DNA of 64,000 nt from Microbacterium halophytorum (GCF_002970975.1 NZ_PNFA01000007.1:62001-126000), one strand, 5' to 3'. Counted from the stretch's first letter, positions 44,720 to 54,364 are shown. Notes: generated by a model from the sequence alone, not told the origin. Numbers and translations are program-made.

Positions 44720-46360
44720 ATGTCGAAGTCACTGCAGCGGACGCCTGAGGCAGATATGACGGACCGCCGGTCGTGGATGCCGCTGATCTGCTTCTTCTGC
44801 GCTCAGGTGCTGATGTCGTTCAACGTCGCGGCGCTGCCGATCTCGCTGGGCGGCATGGTCGAGGACTTCGGCGTGCCGCCGACTGTCGCGAGTTCGACGA
44901 TCGTCGTCTACGGCCTCGCCGTTGCGGCCCTCGTGATGACGGGCGCAAAGCTCGGACAGCGGATCGGCTGGGTGATCCTCTTCCGGGTCGTGGTGGTCGT
45001 ATTCGCGGGTTCATCCGTTCTGATGCTCATCGGACCGACCGTCACCTTCGCGATTCTCGGCCAAGTGCTCGCTGGCGCGGCTGCTGCGATCATCGTTCCC
45101 GCTCTGGTCGCCCTGATCGCCGAGAACTACTCGGGGGCGCAGCAGGCGACCGCGGTCGGATCCCTCGGGTCCGCCCGCGCGTTCTCGGGCATGACCGCGT
45201 TCCTCATCGGCGGTGCGCTCGGCACCTTCGTCGGTTGGCGGCCGATCTTCTTCGTGACGCTCGGCCTCGCCGTGCTCGTCTTCGTGTTCAGCTTCTGGCT
45301 CCGCCGGGACAGGGGGAACCCGGAGATCAGGATCGATCTCGTCGCCTCGGTGCTGATCGGCGCGGCGATCATCTTCCTCACCCTCGGTTTCAACAACCTC
45401 AACGGCTGGGGCATCATCTGGGCCGAGCCTTCCGCACCGTTCGCAGTCGCCGGAGTCTCCCCGGCGCCCGTGTTCGTCGTCCTCGGCGTGGTGCTCGGTC
45501 AGGCCTTCTTCATCTGGACCAAGCGCCGCACGAAGCAGGGCAAGGTGCCGCTCGTCGACCTGAGCGTGCTGAAGCACCCGACCGAGCGGGCTGCCGTGTA
45601 CGCGATGTTCATCATCGTGGCGATGGAGGCGGCCGTGAACTTCACGGTGCCGACCTACATCCAGGTCGTGCAGGGGCGCACGCCGTTCGATACGTCGTTG
45701 GCGATGCTCCCGTTCAACCTCACGGTGTTCGTCACGGCCACGCTCATCGTGCGCTTCTACACGCGGTTCTCGCCTCGCGTGATCGCCCTTACGGCGTTCG
45801 GTCTGACGACGATCGCACTGCTCTGGCTGTCGCTCGTCGTCACGAATAACTGGGAGACCCTGCCGACCATCCTGGGGCTCATCGTCTTCGGGATCGGCCA
45901 GGGGGCGCTCGTCACTCTCGTCTTCAACGTGCTCGTCACCGCGGCGCCGAAGGAACTCGCGGGCGACGTCGGGTCGATCCGGGGCACGACCCAGAACCTC
46001 GCATCGGCCGTCGGGACTGCCGTCATGGGCGCCGTCCTCGTGACGGCTCTCGGCTTCGGCATCACGAACGCCGCGGCGGAGCATCCGGAGCTCCCGGACG
46101 AGCTGGTGCAACAGGTCGACCTCGACAACGTCAACTTCATCAGCAACGACGATCTGCGCCAACTGCTCGAGGGCACCGATGCCGACGAGGCTCAGGTCGA
46201 GGCGGCCGTAGAACTGAACGAGCAGGAGCGGCTGCGCACCCTGAAGCTCGGCTTCCTGATACTCGCGGGCATCAGCGCGCTCGCCGCGCTGCCAGCGTCG
46301 CGGCTGCCGGGCTATCGGCCGCACGAGATCCCCGCCGAAGCGGTGGGCTCGGCCGACTGA
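44720..46360 (+). CDS. MFS transporter
   Basis: A 546-residue major facilitator with about 14 hydrophobic segments, typical of drug:proton antiporters of the DHA2 group. SWMPLICFFCAQVLMSFNVA starts helix 1. The motif-A-like loop GAKLGQRIGW and the long helices 5-6 (SGMTAFLIGGALGTFVGWRPIFF) are visible. An acidic extracytoplasmic insert before the last helix (NVNFISNDDLRQLLEGTDADEAQ) is unusual. ATG at 44720 is preferred for its GGGGGTCGAG; an ATG at 44708 is possible. The substrate is unknown. Confidence 0.88.
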   Translation: MSKSLQRTPEADMTDRRSWMPLICFFCAQVLMSFNVAALPISLGGMVEDFGVPPTVASSTIVVYGLAVAALVMTGAKLGQRIGWVILFRVVVVVFAGSSVLMLIGPTVTFAILGQVLAGAAAAIIVPALVALIAENYSGAQQATAVGSLGSARAFSGMTAFLIGGALGTFVGWRPIFFVTLGLAVLVFVFSFWLRRDRGNPEIRIDLVASVLIGAAIIFLTLGFNNLNGWGIIWAEPSAPFAVAGVSPAPVFVVLGVVLGQAFFIWTKRRTKQGKVPLVDLSVLKHPTERAAVYAMFIIVAMEAAVNFTVPTYIQVVQGRTPFDTSLAMLPFNLTVFVTATLIVRFYTRFSPRVIALTAFGLTTIALLWLSLVVTNNWETLPTILGLIVFGIGQGALVTLVFNVLVTAAPKELAGDVGSIRGTTQNLASAVGTAVMGAVLVTALGFGITNAAAEHPELPDELVQQVDLDNVNFISNDDLRQLLEGTDADEAQVEAAVELNEQERLRTLKLGFLILAGISALAALPASRLPGYRPHEIPAEAVGSAD

Positions 46361-46498
46361 CGCCCGTAGGAATCGTCGTCCGGCACGGGGATCGGGTGCG
46401 ACAGGAGCGCCGAGCGCAGGCACGATCACCGAGGCTAGGCGTGTTCGGCCTCATCTCGGGGCTTCTGCCCAGAGCCATTGCGACGACGCGCGCCCGGG

Positions 46499-47224
46499 CT
46501 ACAGCACCTTGTCGAGGAAGCCCTTCGTGCGCTTGTGCCGCGGTGCCCCGAACACCTGCTCGGGGGCGCCCTCCTCGACGACCGCGCCGCCGTCCATGAA
46601 GATGACGCGGTCGGCGACCTCGCGGGCGAAGCCCATCTCGTGCGTCACGACGACCATCGTCATGCCCTCGATCGCGAGGTCCTTCATCACGGCGAGAACC
46701 TCGCCGACCAGCTCGGGGTCGAGTGCGCTCGTCGGCTCGTCGAACAGCATGATGCGGGGCTCCATGGCGAGAGCCCTGGCGATCGCCACCCGCTGCTGCT
46801 GGCCGCCGGAGAGGCGCCGAGGGTACTCGTTCTCCTTCCCCGAGAGCCCGACCTTCTCCAGCAGGGCCCTGGCGCGATCGCGGGCGGCGTCGGCCGAGAG
46901 CCCGCGCACCTTGGTCGGCGCGAGGCAGATGTTCTCGAGCACCGTCTTGTGCGGGAACAGGTTGAACTGCTGGAACACCATGCCGATCTCGGCGCGGACG
47001 TCGTCGATCTTGATGGTCTTGTCGGTCAGGTCGTAGCCGTCGACCACGACGGTGCCCGACGTGATGTCCTCCAGGCGGTTCAGGCAGCGCAGCAGCGTGC
47101 TCTTGCCCGACCCGGATGGGCCGATCACGCAGACGACCTCGCCCTCGGCGACCGTGAGGTCGATTCCCGTGAGCACTTCGTTGTCGCCGAAGGACTTCCG
47201 CAGCCCGGAGACGGAGATGATCAT
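46499..47224 (-). CDS. Polar amino-acid ABC transporter ATP-binding protein
   Basis: A 241-residue GlnQ-type ATPase. Walker A is GPSGSGKST, the Q-loop [12 protein letters not shown], the signature [15 protein letters not shown] and Walker [15 protein letters not shown]; the H-loop is VVVTHEMGF. The ATG at 47224 overlaps the permease stop (ATGA). With the permease and binding protein it forms a complete importer, probably for glutamine, glutamate or cystine-like substrates. Confidence 0.95.
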   Translation of the reverse strand: MIISVSGLRKSFGDNEVLTGIDLTVAEGEVVCVIGPSGSGKSTLLRCLNRLEDITSGTVVVDGYDLTDKTIKIDDVRAEIGMVFQQFNLFPHKTVLENICLAPTKVRGLSADAARDRARALLEKVGLSGKENEYPRRLSGGQQQRVAIARALAMEPRIMLFDEPTSALDPELVGEVLAVMKDLAIEGMTMVVVTHEMGFAREVADRVIFMDGGAVVEEGAPEQVFGAPRHKRTKGFLDKVL

Positions 47225-47892
47225 GACCGTGCCTCCATCCGCTTCTCGATTCGCCGCAGGACGAGCGACAGTGTGAGGGTGATCGCGAGGTAGAACGCCG
47301 CGACCGTGGTGTAGATCTCGACCGCGTTGTAGTAGGTCGAGACGATCGCGCGGCCCTGGTACAGCAGCTCGGGCACCAGGATGACCGACAGCAGCGAGGT
47401 GTCTTTGAGGCTGATGATGAACTGGTTGCCGAGCGGCGGGATCATCCGCTTGAACGCCTGCGGCCAGATCACCTGGAGCATCGTCGTGTGGTGGCTCATG
47501 CCGAGCGAGCGGCCCGCTTCCATCTGGCCCTTGTCGACCGACTGCACGGCGCCGCGCACGATCTCGGCGATGTACGCGCCCGAGTTGATGCCGATCACGA
47601 TGATGCCCGCGACGAGCGACGGCAGCGTGAAGCCGACGAGCAGCGGCAGGGCGAAGAACAGCCAGATCGCCTGCACGAGCAGGGGCGTGCCCCGGATGAC
47701 CTCGATGTAGACGACCGCGATGCCGCGGAGGACGCGGAAGCGGCTCAGGCGCCACAGACCGAAGAGCGCGCCGAGCGCGAAGCCGATCAGCAGGCCGACG
47801 ACCGAGACCAGCAGCGTGTACAGCAGGCCGACGCCGAGCTGGGGCAGGAACTCGATGACGCTGCCCCAGCGGAAGTCGGTGATGATGTTCAT
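47221..47892 (-). CDS. Polar amino-acid ABC transporter permease
   Basis: A 223-residue HisM/GlnP-type permease with about five helices. The leader [20 protein letters not shown] and the ATPase-contacting EAA loop [20 protein letters not shown] are standard for the family, as is GTPLLVQ. A single permease gene suggests a homodimer. It is coupled to the ATPase gene and follows the binding-protein gene by 48 bp. Confidence 0.95.
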   Translation of the reverse strand: MNIITDFRWGSVIEFLPQLGVGLLYTLLVSVVGLLIGFALGALFGLWRLSRFRVLRGIAVVYIEVIRGTPLLVQAIWLFFALPLLVGFTLPSLVAGIIVIGINSGAYIAEIVRGAVQSVDKGQMEAGRSLGMSHHTTMLQVIWPQAFKRMIPPLGNQFIISLKDTSLLSVILVPELLYQGRAIVSTYYNAVEIYTTVAAFYLAITLTLSLVLRRIEKRMEARS

Positions 47893-47940
47893 GCGGGCCG
47901 CTCCGTCATCCGGCGGCAGGGGGTGTCATGGGGCACCCGG

Positions 47941-48780
47941 TCAGCCCACCTGGTCGGCGGCGAGGTCCTCGAGCCACTCGGGCTCCTCGCCGAACCACTC
48001 GGCGAAGATCTCGGCGTAGGTGCCGTCGTCGATCATCTCGGCGAGCGCCTCGTTCATCGCGGTGACGAGTTCGTCGTTGCCCTTGGCGACGGCGATGCCG
48101 TAGTCCTGCGCCTCGATCAGCTCGCCGACGGCCTTCATGCTGTCCTGGCCGGCCGTCAGGATGTAGTACTCGACGTTCGGGGCGTCGTAGAGCACGGCGT
48201 CTGAGCCGCCGCCCTCGACCGAGAGGTACGCCTGGTCGAGCTGCTCGTACGTGTTCGCCGTCGCGCCCTCGATGTTGTTCTGGATATAGTCGGCGCTCGT
48301 CGAACCGAGTCGGGTGGCCACCGTGAGGCCTTCGAGGTCGTCGACGCCCTGGATGGTGTCGTTGTCGATCGGCACGCCGACGCGCAGACCCGACTTGTAG
48401 TACGGGCTGGTGAAGTCGACGGCCTCGGCGCGCTCTTCCGTGATCGTCATGCCGGCGATCGCGATGTCGAAGGTGCCCGTCTGCAGGCCGGGGATGATGC
48501 CGTCGAAGTTGGTGTTCTCGTGCTCGACCTCGAAGCCGACGCGGTCGGCGATCTCGTAGATGATGTCGATGTCGAAGCCGACGTACTCGCCGCCCTCTTC
48601 CTCCTGGAACTCGAACGGCACGAATGCCGTGTCGGTGACGACGGTGTACGAGTCGGCGATGCCGCCCTCTTCGCCGCCCTCGCCGCCCCCGGAATCACTG
48701 CCGCAGCCGGCGAGCCCGCCGACGAGAGCGAGGGAGCCCGCGATCGCCGCGGTCGTGGTGAAGCGCTTGCTGATGGTCAC
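47941..48780 (-). CDS. Amino-acid-binding lipoprotein of the ABC transporter
   Basis: A 279-residue solute-binding lipoprotein. The signal peptide ends at LVGGLAGC, with lipidation on Cys26, followed by a Gly/Glu-rich linker. The SBP family 3 domain follows: FVPFEFQEEEGGEYVGFDIDI, IIPGLQTGTFDIAIAGMTITEER, DFTSPYY and GIAVAKGNDEL. GTG at 48780 is preceded by GGAAAGG. A consensus promoter lies 56-84 bp upstream. It feeds the permease-ATPase pair downstream. Confidence 0.94.
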   Translation of the reverse strand: MTISKRFTTTAAIAGSLALVGGLAGCGSDSGGGEGGEEGGIADSYTVVTDTAFVPFEFQEEEGGEYVGFDIDIIYEIADRVGFEVEHENTNFDGIIPGLQTGTFDIAIAGMTITEERAEAVDFTSPYYKSGLRVGVPIDNDTIQGVDDLEGLTVATRLGSTSADYIQNNIEGATANTYEQLDQAYLSVEGGGSDAVLYDAPNVEYYILTAGQDSMKAVGELIEAQDYGIAVAKGNDELVTAMNEALAEMIDDGTYAEIFAEWFGEEPEWLEDLAADQVG

Positions 48781-48835
48781 GAAGGGCCTTTCCTTCCGTT
48801 TCCGGATGCCGCGCACGCCGCGGCTCGTTCCCTGC

Positions 48836-48864
48836 ACCGTATGTCGGATCACTCTGCGTGTCAA
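48836..48864 (-). promoter_or_regulatory. Promoter of the amino-acid ABC operon
   Basis: On the minus strand, TTGACA (48864-48859), a 17-bp spacer and TACGGT (48841-48836). The -35 is a perfect consensus. It is expected to drive the three transporter genes. Confidence 0.75.
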
Positions 48865-49066
48865 AATGTTTACAATCCGACGATCCGACGCGATTGCGGC
48901 TGAATCGCCCCGGAATCGCCGGGCGCCGGCGGCCCGTGCGGAGCGGGCATCCGGGGCTCGCGCACCAGGGGTGAGCCCCGTGCGCGGGGTCTGTCGCGCA
49001 CGGCCGCGGTGTTGGTACCGTGACGGCGATGCCGCCCGCGGCGTCGCGAACGAGAGAGAGGAAGCC

Positions 49067-49540
49067 ATGAGCAACGACAACCAGAACGGCGACCGGCCGC
49101 AGCAGCCAGGGGGTCAGGCTCCGCAGCCCGGTGGCCCTGCGCCCCAGCCGGGAGCGCACCCGCCGCAGCCCGGTGCCGCGTGGCAGCAGCCTCCGGCGCC
49201 TCAGCCGGGCCAGCAGCCGTACGGCGGCTATCCGCAGGGGCAGGGCGCGAACGGCGACCCGGGTTTCTTCAAGGCCCTCTTCGACGTCTCGTTCCGCAAC
49301 TACGTGACGCTGAAGTTCGCGAAGGTCATCTTCATCATCCTGATCGTCCTCGCGATCCTGGGGTGGCTGACAGCGATCACCGCGGGCTTCACGGTGGACC
49401 CGATCGTCGGGGTGCTCGCGATCCTGTTCGGGTGGATCGGCCCGTTCATCGCCCTGGTGATCTACCGTGTGCTGCTCGAGGCGGCCGTCGCCCTCATCCG
49501 CACGGCGCAGAACACGAGCATCCTCGTCGAGCGGCGCTGA
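49067..49540 (+). CDS. DUF4282 membrane protein
   Basis: A 157-residue protein. The first 60 residues are a Pro/Gln/Gly-rich cytoplasmic repeat region (QAPQPGGPAPQPGAHPPQPG). A DUF4282 domain follows with GFFKALFDVSFRNYVTLKFAKVIF and two hydrophobic helices. GAGAGAGGAAG precedes the ATG at 49067. Function is unknown; the repeat region may bind partners. Confidence 0.85.
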   Translation: MSNDNQNGDRPQQPGGQAPQPGGPAPQPGAHPPQPGAAWQQPPAPQPGQQPYGGYPQGQGANGDPGFFKALFDVSFRNYVTLKFAKVIFIILIVLAILGWLTAITAGFTVDPIVGVLAILFGWIGPFIALVIYRVLLEAAVALIRTAQNTSILVERR

Positions 49541-49714
49541 GGCGCCCGCGCGTCCTCGGAGCCCGGCACCGCTTCGGCGGCGTCGGGCTCCTGTCGGCCG
49601 ACCGCGGCCCCGCGGATCGGACGCGCGAATAGGATGGCCCCGTACCGGTCAGGATCCGGACAATGGCCGGTTCAGGTCGGCCCAGTGGAGCAGAGTCGTG
49701 GGGTGGAGTTCCGG

Positions 49715-50680
49715 ATGCTCGAAGCCGTCGGCCTCGCCGAGGCGGAGGAGGCCGCGTATCGCGCGCTCCTGCGCCACGCCGACCTGAGCTCGTCGGAGCT
49801 CGCGGATGAAGCGGAGCTCTCGCCCGCGTCCGCCCGCTCGGCGGCCGACGCGCTCACCGCTGCGGGGCTCGCGGTGAGGCACGAGGGCAAGCCGGCGCGC
49901 TACGCCCCCGTCGACCCGCGTGCGGGGCTGCCGGCGCTCATCCGGGCACGGCAGAGCGAGCTCGAGCGCACGTCGGCCGCGATCGGCACCTTCGCCGCGG
50001 AGTACGTCGAGCGGCTGCTCAAGACGGAACCGGGCCGGCTCGTCGAAGTGCTCGACGGGCCGACGACCATCACGGAGCGGCTCGATGCCCTGATGAGGGC
50101 CGCCGAGCACGAGGTCCTCGCGTTCGAGGAGCCGCCGTACGTGAGCGACCCGCGTCATTCGGAGAACGAGATCGAGGAGTCGCTGCTGTCGCGCGGCGTC
50201 AGGGTGCGCGCCATCTACTCGTCGTCCGTGTTCGAGGCCCCTGGCCGTGTCGAGGCCATCCGGCACCTGACCGCGCTCGGGGAGGAGTCGCGCGTCACGG
50301 CCAAGGTGCCGCTGAAGATGATGCTGATCGATCGCAGGGTCGCCGTCGTGCCGATGACGGCGCGCGAGGAGACGACGCGCACGACGGCGGTGCTGGTGTG
50401 GCCCTCCCGCCTCTGCGACGCCCTGATCGACCTGTTCGAACTCACCTGGCGCCTGAGCTCGCCCTTCTTCTCCGCCCCCGCCGCAGATGAGCCCGTCGAG
50501 CGGGAGGACGCCGAGATGCTCCGGCTGCTGGCCGCGGGCCTGAAGGACGAAGCGGTCGCGCGCCACCTCGGCCTCTCGGAGCGGACCGTGAGGCGCCGGA
50601 TCGCGGACCTCGTCGGCGAGCTCGGCGCGGCGAGCCGGTTCCAGGCGGGGGTCCTGGCCGCCAAGCGCGGCTGGATCTGA
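49715..50680 (+). CDS. TrmB/LuxR-type transcriptional regulator
   Basis: A 321-residue regulator with two DNA-binding modules. A TrmB-like winged helix opens the protein (LEAVGLAEAEEAAYRALLRHADLSSSELADEAEL). A phospholipase-D-like middle region follows, with a LuxR helix-turn-helix at the end (LLAAGLKDEAVARHLGLSERTVRRRIADLVGEL). I start at ATG 49715, with GGAG six bases upstream; in-frame GTG 49703 and ATG 49634 are alternatives, the latter overlapping a TAGGAT -10. It converges on another LuxR gene. Targets are unknown. Confidence 0.82.
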   Translation: MLEAVGLAEAEEAAYRALLRHADLSSSELADEAELSPASARSAADALTAAGLAVRHEGKPARYAPVDPRAGLPALIRARQSELERTSAAIGTFAAEYVERLLKTEPGRLVEVLDGPTTITERLDALMRAAEHEVLAFEEPPYVSDPRHSENEIEESLLSRGVRVRAIYSSSVFEAPGRVEAIRHLTALGEESRVTAKVPLKMMLIDRRVAVVPMTAREETTRTTAVLVWPSRLCDALIDLFELTWRLSSPFFSAPAADEPVEREDAEMLRLLAAGLKDEAVARHLGLSERTVRRRIADLVGELGAASRFQAGVLAAKRGWI

Positions 50681-50715
50681 GCGGGCGCGCGAGGCGCAGC
50701 GGCGCTGGCGGGGCC

Positions 50716-51576
50716 TCAGGGCAGCAGGCCGCGGCGCCGGGCGGCGGCGACGGCGGCGTGGCGGGTCGCGGCGTCGAGCTTCGACATCGCGGCGCCGAGG
50801 TACGCCTTGACGGTGCTCTCGCGCAGGCCGAGCTGCTCGGCGATGCCCGCGTTCGTCGACCCGAGTGCCGCGCAGGCGAGTACGTCGGTCTCGCGGGGGG
50901 AGAGGCGCACGGCGGGTGCATCGGCCCCGCCGGCGTCGCCGTCGCCCGCCGCCGAGGCCGCGGGCATGCCGGCCGAGAGCGCGGCCAGCCGGCGTTCGAT
51001 GTCGGCCAGGCGCTCGCGGAGGGCCCCGTCGTCGAGCTCGGCCCCGATCAGGCGCAGCTCGGTGTAGGTCGAGCGCAGCTCCTCCTGCTGCGCGGGCGAG
51101 AGGCTGGGCTGCGCGGCAGCCTCGGCCTCGCGGCGCCCGCGCTCGTCGTTCTCCGCGAGCTTCCTGGCGAACTCCTCGGCCACGCGCACCGCGGGTTCGG
51201 CCGAGACCCCTCCGATGCTCCAGTTGCCGTGCACGCCGCCGTACAGCACGCCGCGGGGCACGCGGTCGACGACGACGGGCACGGCGATCAGGGTGCCGAT
51301 GCCCTCGCCCAGGATGTACGAGTCGTAGTCGTGCGTGATCTGGCGCGCCGACGCGTAGTCGCCCGCCATGCGCGGGCGCAGCTCGGTGACGGCCCTGCCG
51401 CCCAAACCGCGGTCGCGCGCCACGGAGAGCCCGCGCAGCGCGTCGGTGCGGTTGCCGTGGAACGCCGTGACCCGCGTGAGGCCCTCGCGGTCCATCAGGC
51501 CGCCGAAGACGACGGGGAACCTGGTGCGGCGCGCGAACTCGGCGACGGCGCCCGTCAGCAGCCGTGATTCCGTCAC
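50716..51576 (-). CDS. GAF-like/LuxR transcriptional regulator
   Basis: A 286-residue regulator. The N-terminal half (about residues 5-135, FPVVFGGLMDREGLTRVTAFHGNRTDALRG) looks like a GAF sensor. A helical linker follows, and the C terminus is a LuxR helix-turn-helix with LSPRETDVLACAALGSTNAGIAEQLGLRESTVKAYLGAAMSKLDA. GTG at 51576 has AAGGGAG upstream. It is divergent from the DUF485-ActP operon; such pairs commonly control acetate or short-chain acid uptake. Confidence 0.87.
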   Translation of the reverse strand: MTESRLLTGAVAEFARRTRFPVVFGGLMDREGLTRVTAFHGNRTDALRGLSVARDRGLGGRAVTELRPRMAGDYASARQITHDYDSYILGEGIGTLIAVPVVVDRVPRGVLYGGVHGNWSIGGVSAEPAVRVAEEFARKLAENDERGRREAEAAAQPSLSPAQQEELRSTYTELRLIGAELDDGALRERLADIERRLAALSAGMPAASAAGDGDAGGADAPAVRLSPRETDVLACAALGSTNAGIAEQLGLRESTVKAYLGAAMSKLDAATRHAAVAAARRRGLLP

Positions 51577-51603
51577 GGATCGCTCCCTTGCGTGCTCGTT
51601 CCG

Positions 51604-51631
51604 GGTGGTACCGACTTCAGGGGGTATCACC
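51604..51631. promoter_or_regulatory. Candidate operator between the LuxR gene and the symporter operon
   Basis: GGTGGTACC (51604-51612) and GGTATCACC (51623-51631) form an inverted repeat matching at 8 of 9 positions around a 10-bp spacer, centred in the divergent intergenic region. Confidence 0.5.
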
Positions 51632-51741
51632 ATGGTCGGTCCGGTTCGTACCGTCAAAACGTATCACTGGGCGCGAAGGAGCGCCCGACGGTTGCGCGTC
51701 GATCGACGCGCCCGATCCATCACATGCGGCGAGGAGGCCTC

Positions 51742-52092
51742 ATGACGGAGCAAGCTCCGGGCGGAACCCAGACGGGTGCCGTCGACTACATCGAAGTGGA
51801 GAACTCTGCGGAGTTCCGCGGCCTGAAGCGCAGGCATCGCTCGTTCGTCTTCCCCATGGCGGTCGTGTTCCTGGTCTGGTACTTCGCCTACGTGCTGCTG
51901 GCCGGCTGGGCGCCCGAGTTCATGGCGCAGAAGGTCTGGGGCGACATCACGGTCGGCCTGCTGTTCGGCCTCGCCCAGTTCGTGACGACGTTCGTGATCA
52001 CGATGGCGTACGTCTCGTTCGCGAACCGCAAGCTCGACCCCGTTGCCGCGGACATCCGCGCCGAGCTCGAGAAGAAGGAGGCAGGCGCATGA
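51742..52092 (+). CDS. DUF485 membrane protein
   Basis: A 116-residue DUF485 protein (YjcH type) with two hydrophobic helices, FVFPMAVVFLVWYFAYVLLAG and VGLLFGLAQFVTTFVITMAY. A polar N terminus carries AEFRGLKRRHRSFVFP, typical of the family. Such proteins are almost always encoded just before an acetate-type symporter and probably assist it. The stop overlaps the symporter ATG (ATGA). Confidence 0.93.
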   Translation: MTEQAPGGTQTGAVDYIEVENSAEFRGLKRRHRSFVFPMAVVFLVWYFAYVLLAGWAPEFMAQKVWGDITVGLLFGLAQFVTTFVITMAYVSFANRKLDPVAADIRAELEKKEAGA

Positions 52093-53714
52093 GCGAATGG
52101 TTCGCCTCGGCCGGATCGGTCGTCCGCGCGGCGGTCGCGGAGATCGAGACCAATCCGATCCTGAACATGTCGATCTTCGCGCTGTTCGTCGCGGTGACGA
52201 TGTTCATCGTCATCCGGGCCAGCCGGAACAACTCCTCGGCCGCCGACTACTACGCGGGCGGTCGGTCGTTCTCCGGCCCGCAGAACGGGTTCGCCATCTC
52301 GGGCGACTACCTCTCGGCGGCGTCGTTCCTCGGAATCGTCGGCGCGATCGCGGTCAACGGCTACGACGGGTTCCTGTACTCGATCGGGTTCCTGGTCGCC
52401 TGGCTCGTCGCGCTGCTGCTCGTCGCCGAACTGATGCGCAACACCGGCAAGTTCACGATGGCCGACGTGCTCTCGTTCCGCCTGAAGCAGACGCCGGTCC
52501 GGATGGCCGCCGCGATCACGACGCTGGCGGTGTGCTTCTTCTACCTGCTCGCGCAGATGGCGGGCGCCGGCGGCCTCGTGTCGCTGCTGATGGGCATCGA
52601 CGGAAAGCTCGGCCAGTCGCTCGTGATCGCCGTCGTCGGCATCGTGATGGTGCTGTACGTGCTGATCGGCGGCATGAAGGGCACGACCTGGGTGCAGATC
52701 GTGAAGGCGTTCCTGCTCATCGGCGGCGCGCTCGTCATGGCGATCTGGGTGCTGGCGATGAACGGCTTCAGCCTGAACCAGCTGCTGGAGTCGGCCGTCG
52801 CGGCCTCCGAGCACGGGGACGACATCCTCGGGCCGGGCCTGAAGTACTCGAACCCGCTCGACTTCCTCTCGCTGGCCCTCGCGCTGGTGCTCGGCACGGC
52901 GGGCCTGCCGCACGTGCTGATGCGCTTCTACACGGTGCCGACGGCGAAGGAGGCCCGCCGCTCGGTCGTGTGGGCGATCTGGCTCATCGGGCTGTTCTAC
53001 CTGCTCAGCCTCGTGCTCGGCTACGGCGCCGGCGCCCTCGTCGGCCCCGAGCAGATCCTCGGGGCGCCGGGCGGCGTGAACTCGGCGGCACCGCTTCTGG
53101 CCAACGCGCTGGGCGGCCCGCTGCTGATGGGCTTCATCTCGGCTGTCGCCTTTGCGACCATCCTCGCGGTCGTGGCCGGCCTGACGATCACCGCCTCGGC
53201 GTCGTTCGCGCACGACATCTACGCGAACGTGATCAAGAAGGGCAAGGTCACGGGCAACGGCGAGGTGAAGGTCGCGCGCATCACGACCCTCGTCGTCGGC
53301 GCGCTCGCCATCATCGGCGGGATCGGCGTGCAGGGCCAGAACGTGGCGTTCCTCGTGGCGCTCGCGTTCGCGGTCGCCGCGTCGGCGAACCTCCCGACGA
53401 TCCTGTACTCGCTGTTCTGGCGCCGGTTCACGACCACGGGTGCCGTCCTGAGCATGTACGGCGGCCTCGGCATCGCGATCATCCTGATCGTGCTGTCGCC
53501 GGTGTTCTCCGGCACCGAGACGAGCGTGTTCCCGACGATCGACATCGCGGTGTTCCCGCTGTCGAACCCCGGCATCATCTCGATCCCCGCCGGCTTCCTG
53601 CTCGGCTGGCTCGGCTCGCTCATCGGCCCGAAGAAGGAGGACCCGAGGCTGGCGGCCGAGATGGACGTGCGCTCGCTGACCGGTCACGGGGCGGAGAAGG
53701 CCGTCGAACACTGA
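52089..53714 (+). CDS. Solute:sodium symporter, ActP/MctC type
   Basis: A 541-residue sodium:solute symporter with about 13 helices. SSAADYYAGGRSFSGPQNGFAISGDYLSAASFLG is the family signature around helix 1, and GTAGLPHVLMRFYTVPTAKEARRSV lies in the core. Pairing with DUF485 indicates uptake of acetate, pyruvate or propionate. It is probably regulated by the divergent GAF/LuxR protein. A terminator follows. Confidence 0.93.
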   Translation: MSEWFASAGSVVRAAVAEIETNPILNMSIFALFVAVTMFIVIRASRNNSSAADYYAGGRSFSGPQNGFAISGDYLSAASFLGIVGAIAVNGYDGFLYSIGFLVAWLVALLLVAELMRNTGKFTMADVLSFRLKQTPVRMAAAITTLAVCFFYLLAQMAGAGGLVSLLMGIDGKLGQSLVIAVVGIVMVLYVLIGGMKGTTWVQIVKAFLLIGGALVMAIWVLAMNGFSLNQLLESAVAASEHGDDILGPGLKYSNPLDFLSLALALVLGTAGLPHVLMRFYTVPTAKEARRSVVWAIWLIGLFYLLSLVLGYGAGALVGPEQILGAPGGVNSAAPLLANALGGPLLMGFISAVAFATILAVVAGLTITASASFAHDIYANVIKKGKVTGNGEVKVARITTLVVGALAIIGGIGVQGQNVAFLVALAFAVAASANLPTILYSLFWRRFTTTGAVLSMYGGLGIAIILIVLSPVFSGTETSVFPTIDIAVFPLSNPGIISIPAGFLLGWLGSLIGPKKEDPRLAAEMDVRSLTGHGAEKAVEH

Positions 53715-53744
53715 CGACCCGCCGGCGTCGCGGCCCGCCGGCGT

Positions 53745-53780
53745 CGCGGCCCGCACATCCCATCCGGTGTGCGGGCCGCG
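53745..53780 (+). terminator. Terminator after the symporter gene
   Basis: GCGGCCCGCACA (53746-53757) pairs with TGTGCGGGCCGC (53768-53779), extended by one outer C/G pair. No clear U-run follows. Just before it, the 16-bp unit CCGCCGGCGTCGCGGC occurs twice in tandem. Confidence 0.7.
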
Positions 53781-53863
53781 GCATTCCGCGGAGGCACCGC
53801 TCCCTGGAATCTTTGTATGCGCTGTGCTTGACTCATATTCACAGCACGACCGGGAGGCCGCAC

Positions 53864-54202
53864 ATGAGTACCGCCAGCATCCGCACCAAGCGGGCGACGA
53901 TCGCGGCGGCAGCCGCCCTGTTCGCGGCGCCGCTGTTCGCGGGCTGCGCCGCGAGCGCCGTCCCCGCCGCCGACGTCGAGGCCCAGATCTCGCAGGTGAT
54001 CGAGGGCGAGACGGGCAACGCGCCGGATGGTGTCAGCTGCCCTGAGGACCTCCCCGGTGAGGAGGGCGCCGAGATGACGTGCGAGATCACCGTCGACGGC
54101 ACGACGGTCGACGCGACGATCACCGTGACGTCGGCCGACGGCAGCGACGTCAACTTCGACGTGCTGGTCGACCAGCTGCCCGCCGGCGAAGGCGAGGAGT
54201 AG
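53864..54202 (+). CDS. DUF4333 lipoprotein
   Basis: A 112-residue secreted lipoprotein. The signal peptide ends in LFAGC with lipidation at Cys28. The mature part has the DUF4333 pattern, two cysteines around VSCPEDLPGEEGAEMTCEITVDG that could form a disulfide, and a final acidic tail. GGGAGG precedes the ATG. Function is unknown. Confidence 0.85.
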   Translation: MSTASIRTKRATIAAAAALFAAPLFAGCAASAVPAADVEAQISQVIEGETGNAPDGVSCPEDLPGEEGAEMTCEITVDGTTVDATITVTSADGSDVNFDVLVDQLPAGEGEE

Positions 54203-54213
54203 CCCCACAGACC

Positions 54214-54263
54214 AACGCCCCGGTTGAGCGCCTGTCTGGGGGGAGAGGCGCCACCGGGGCGTT
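54214..54263 (+). terminator. Terminator after the DUF4333 gene
   Basis: AACGCCCCGGT (54214-54224) pairs with ACCGGGGCGTT (54253-54263), and an inner GCGCCT/AGGCGC helix closes the loop. It lies 11 bp after the stop. Confidence 0.8.
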
Positions 54264-54311
54264 GTAGCGCGCTCTGCACCGCCGCCCGCGCGTGGGCCTG
54301 GGCCCCCACGT

Positions 54312-54364
54312 AAAAATGCCGCCAACTGCTCTTCCTGGGCTTCGGGAGGAGCAGTTGGCGGCAT
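54312..54364 (-). terminator. Intrinsic terminator of the leftward gene at 54386
   Basis: A 16-bp stem, ATGCCGCCAACTGCTC (54316-54331) with GAGCAGTTGGCGGCAT (54349-54364). Read leftward it ends in TTTTT (54316-54312), a proper U-run. It starts 22 bp after the stop of the 54386-54799 gene. Confidence 0.88.

Noticed and set aside
53718..53752. Tandem 16-bp duplication CCGCCGGCGTCGCGGC
   Set aside because: A single short duplication next to a terminator; too little to call a functional repeat.
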